From: CAYLZO01 sp964387775
GTDB taxonomy: Bacteria; Chloroflexota; Anaerolineae; JAAYZQ01
Assembly: GCA_964387775.1 (NCBI GenBank)
Contig: CAYLZO010000123.1
Location: 1 to 15,658, forward strand
DNA: 15,658 nucleotides
Direction of reading: 5' to 3'
The translations under genes and the position numbers were made by a program. The first letter of the stretch is position 1. Every line of letters begins with the position of its first letter. The notes beneath the pieces are model-generated. The model made no database searches. It was not told the origin of the DNA and saw only the letters and a program-made list of their open reading frames with translations. Positions 15,501 through 15,658 of this stretch are shown in pieces.

Positions 15501-15599
15501 CGGCAGGTAGGCGGATACCTCGCTACACTGCAAAGACCTGAGGGAAAACGGCGGATAGAGGGACGGCTAGCCCCCCTTCAAAGCCACGACAGAGAGTAG
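12526..15599 (+). CDS. DxDGD-motif protein, putative single-chain RNA polymerase (RdRP/YonO-like), frameshifted
   Basis: Residues 1-725 are read from ATG 12526; the coding signal then moves to the -1 frame near 14700 and ends at TAA 15597-15599 counted as TAG 15597-15599 (restored length about 1,024). The key motif is GGDFDGDVFQLM, with D513, D515 and D517 placed like the Mg-binding triad of NADFDGD in RNA polymerase beta' and DxDGD in eukaryotic RdRPs and phage YonO. Upstream, in the expected order, are GTGDCAGKMSQRLA (~186-199, like the RdRP (F)TDGxGxIS motif), QFRLGIRLDE...KGTLK (~211-237, like QxRxGGxKG) and VATRYPIRTRHDV (~446-458, like the RxPxxxPGDV segment). Family enzymes make RNA on DNA or RNA templates with two double-psi barrels. 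The last ~80 residues (RRLGYLPKDAP) faintly resemble HIRAN domains. The function is inferred from motifs. Confidence 0.65.
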
Positions 15600-15658
15600 G
15601 CTTCGGAAGGCTTTACCAACCATACTGGCTTGGCGGCTGGCCATGTTTCTCCAGGATG
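15600..15658. other. Right edge, nothing assigned
   Basis: Fifty-nine bases follow the stop of the polymerase-like gene. An ATG at 15643 opens a frame that runs off the window after five codons and has no Shine-Dalgarno. I see no terminator or repeat here. Confidence 0.3.

Overview
The window is GC-rich with many GTG/TTG starts. Its content is a B12-binding-type radical SAM pair, a DUF2723 membrane glycosyltransferase-like protein with beta-rich C-terminal domains, an exported repeat protein with Pro/Thr linkers, and DUF4258/YgiT and VapBC-like toxin-antitoxin genes. Together these suggest a Chloroflexota bacterium (Anaerolineae-like). That placement is inferred from gene style, not from a marker gene.

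Layout. 1-366 (-): receiver domain of a response regulator, cut by the window edge, with a good promoter. 587-1317 (+): small lipoprotein-like gene coupled by an ATGA overlap to a tiny basic ORF. 1326-2912 (-): exported protein with four copies of a domain marked by TGTKPEYGPDACEFG. 2966-4432 (-) and 4866-6311 (-): two paralogous B12-binding-type radical SAM enzymes. The 433 bp between them hold a wrecked VapBC-type module. 6312-6647: promoters plus a fossil 3' end of a DUF2723-type gene. 6648-7181 (+): intact DUF4258/YgiT toxin-antitoxin pair. 7156-9777 (-): 873-residue DUF2723 protein. 9880-10860 (-): DUF523-DUF1722 fusion.

The most interesting part is the right third. From a 325-bp intergenic region with a 10-bp-phased ACGTGTCC array and a 12-bp palindrome, a rightward operon starts at 11187: a 56-residue ORF with a near-perfect Shine-Dalgarno, a 100-residue unknown, a winged-helix protein with an unassigned alpha/beta domain, and a protein of about 1,024 residues. 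The last three genes overlap start-to-stop. The large protein carries GGDFDGD plus two upstream motifs in the order expected for the two-barrel RNA polymerase superfamily (eukaryotic RdRP / phage YonO type). It is interrupted by a single -1 frameshift near 14700. I read this operon as a candidate accessory or phage-derived transcription/replication module carrying its own single-chain polymerase. The family call is from motifs only and needs a profile search or structure prediction. No rRNA, tRNA, CRISPR array, transposase or integrase was seen.
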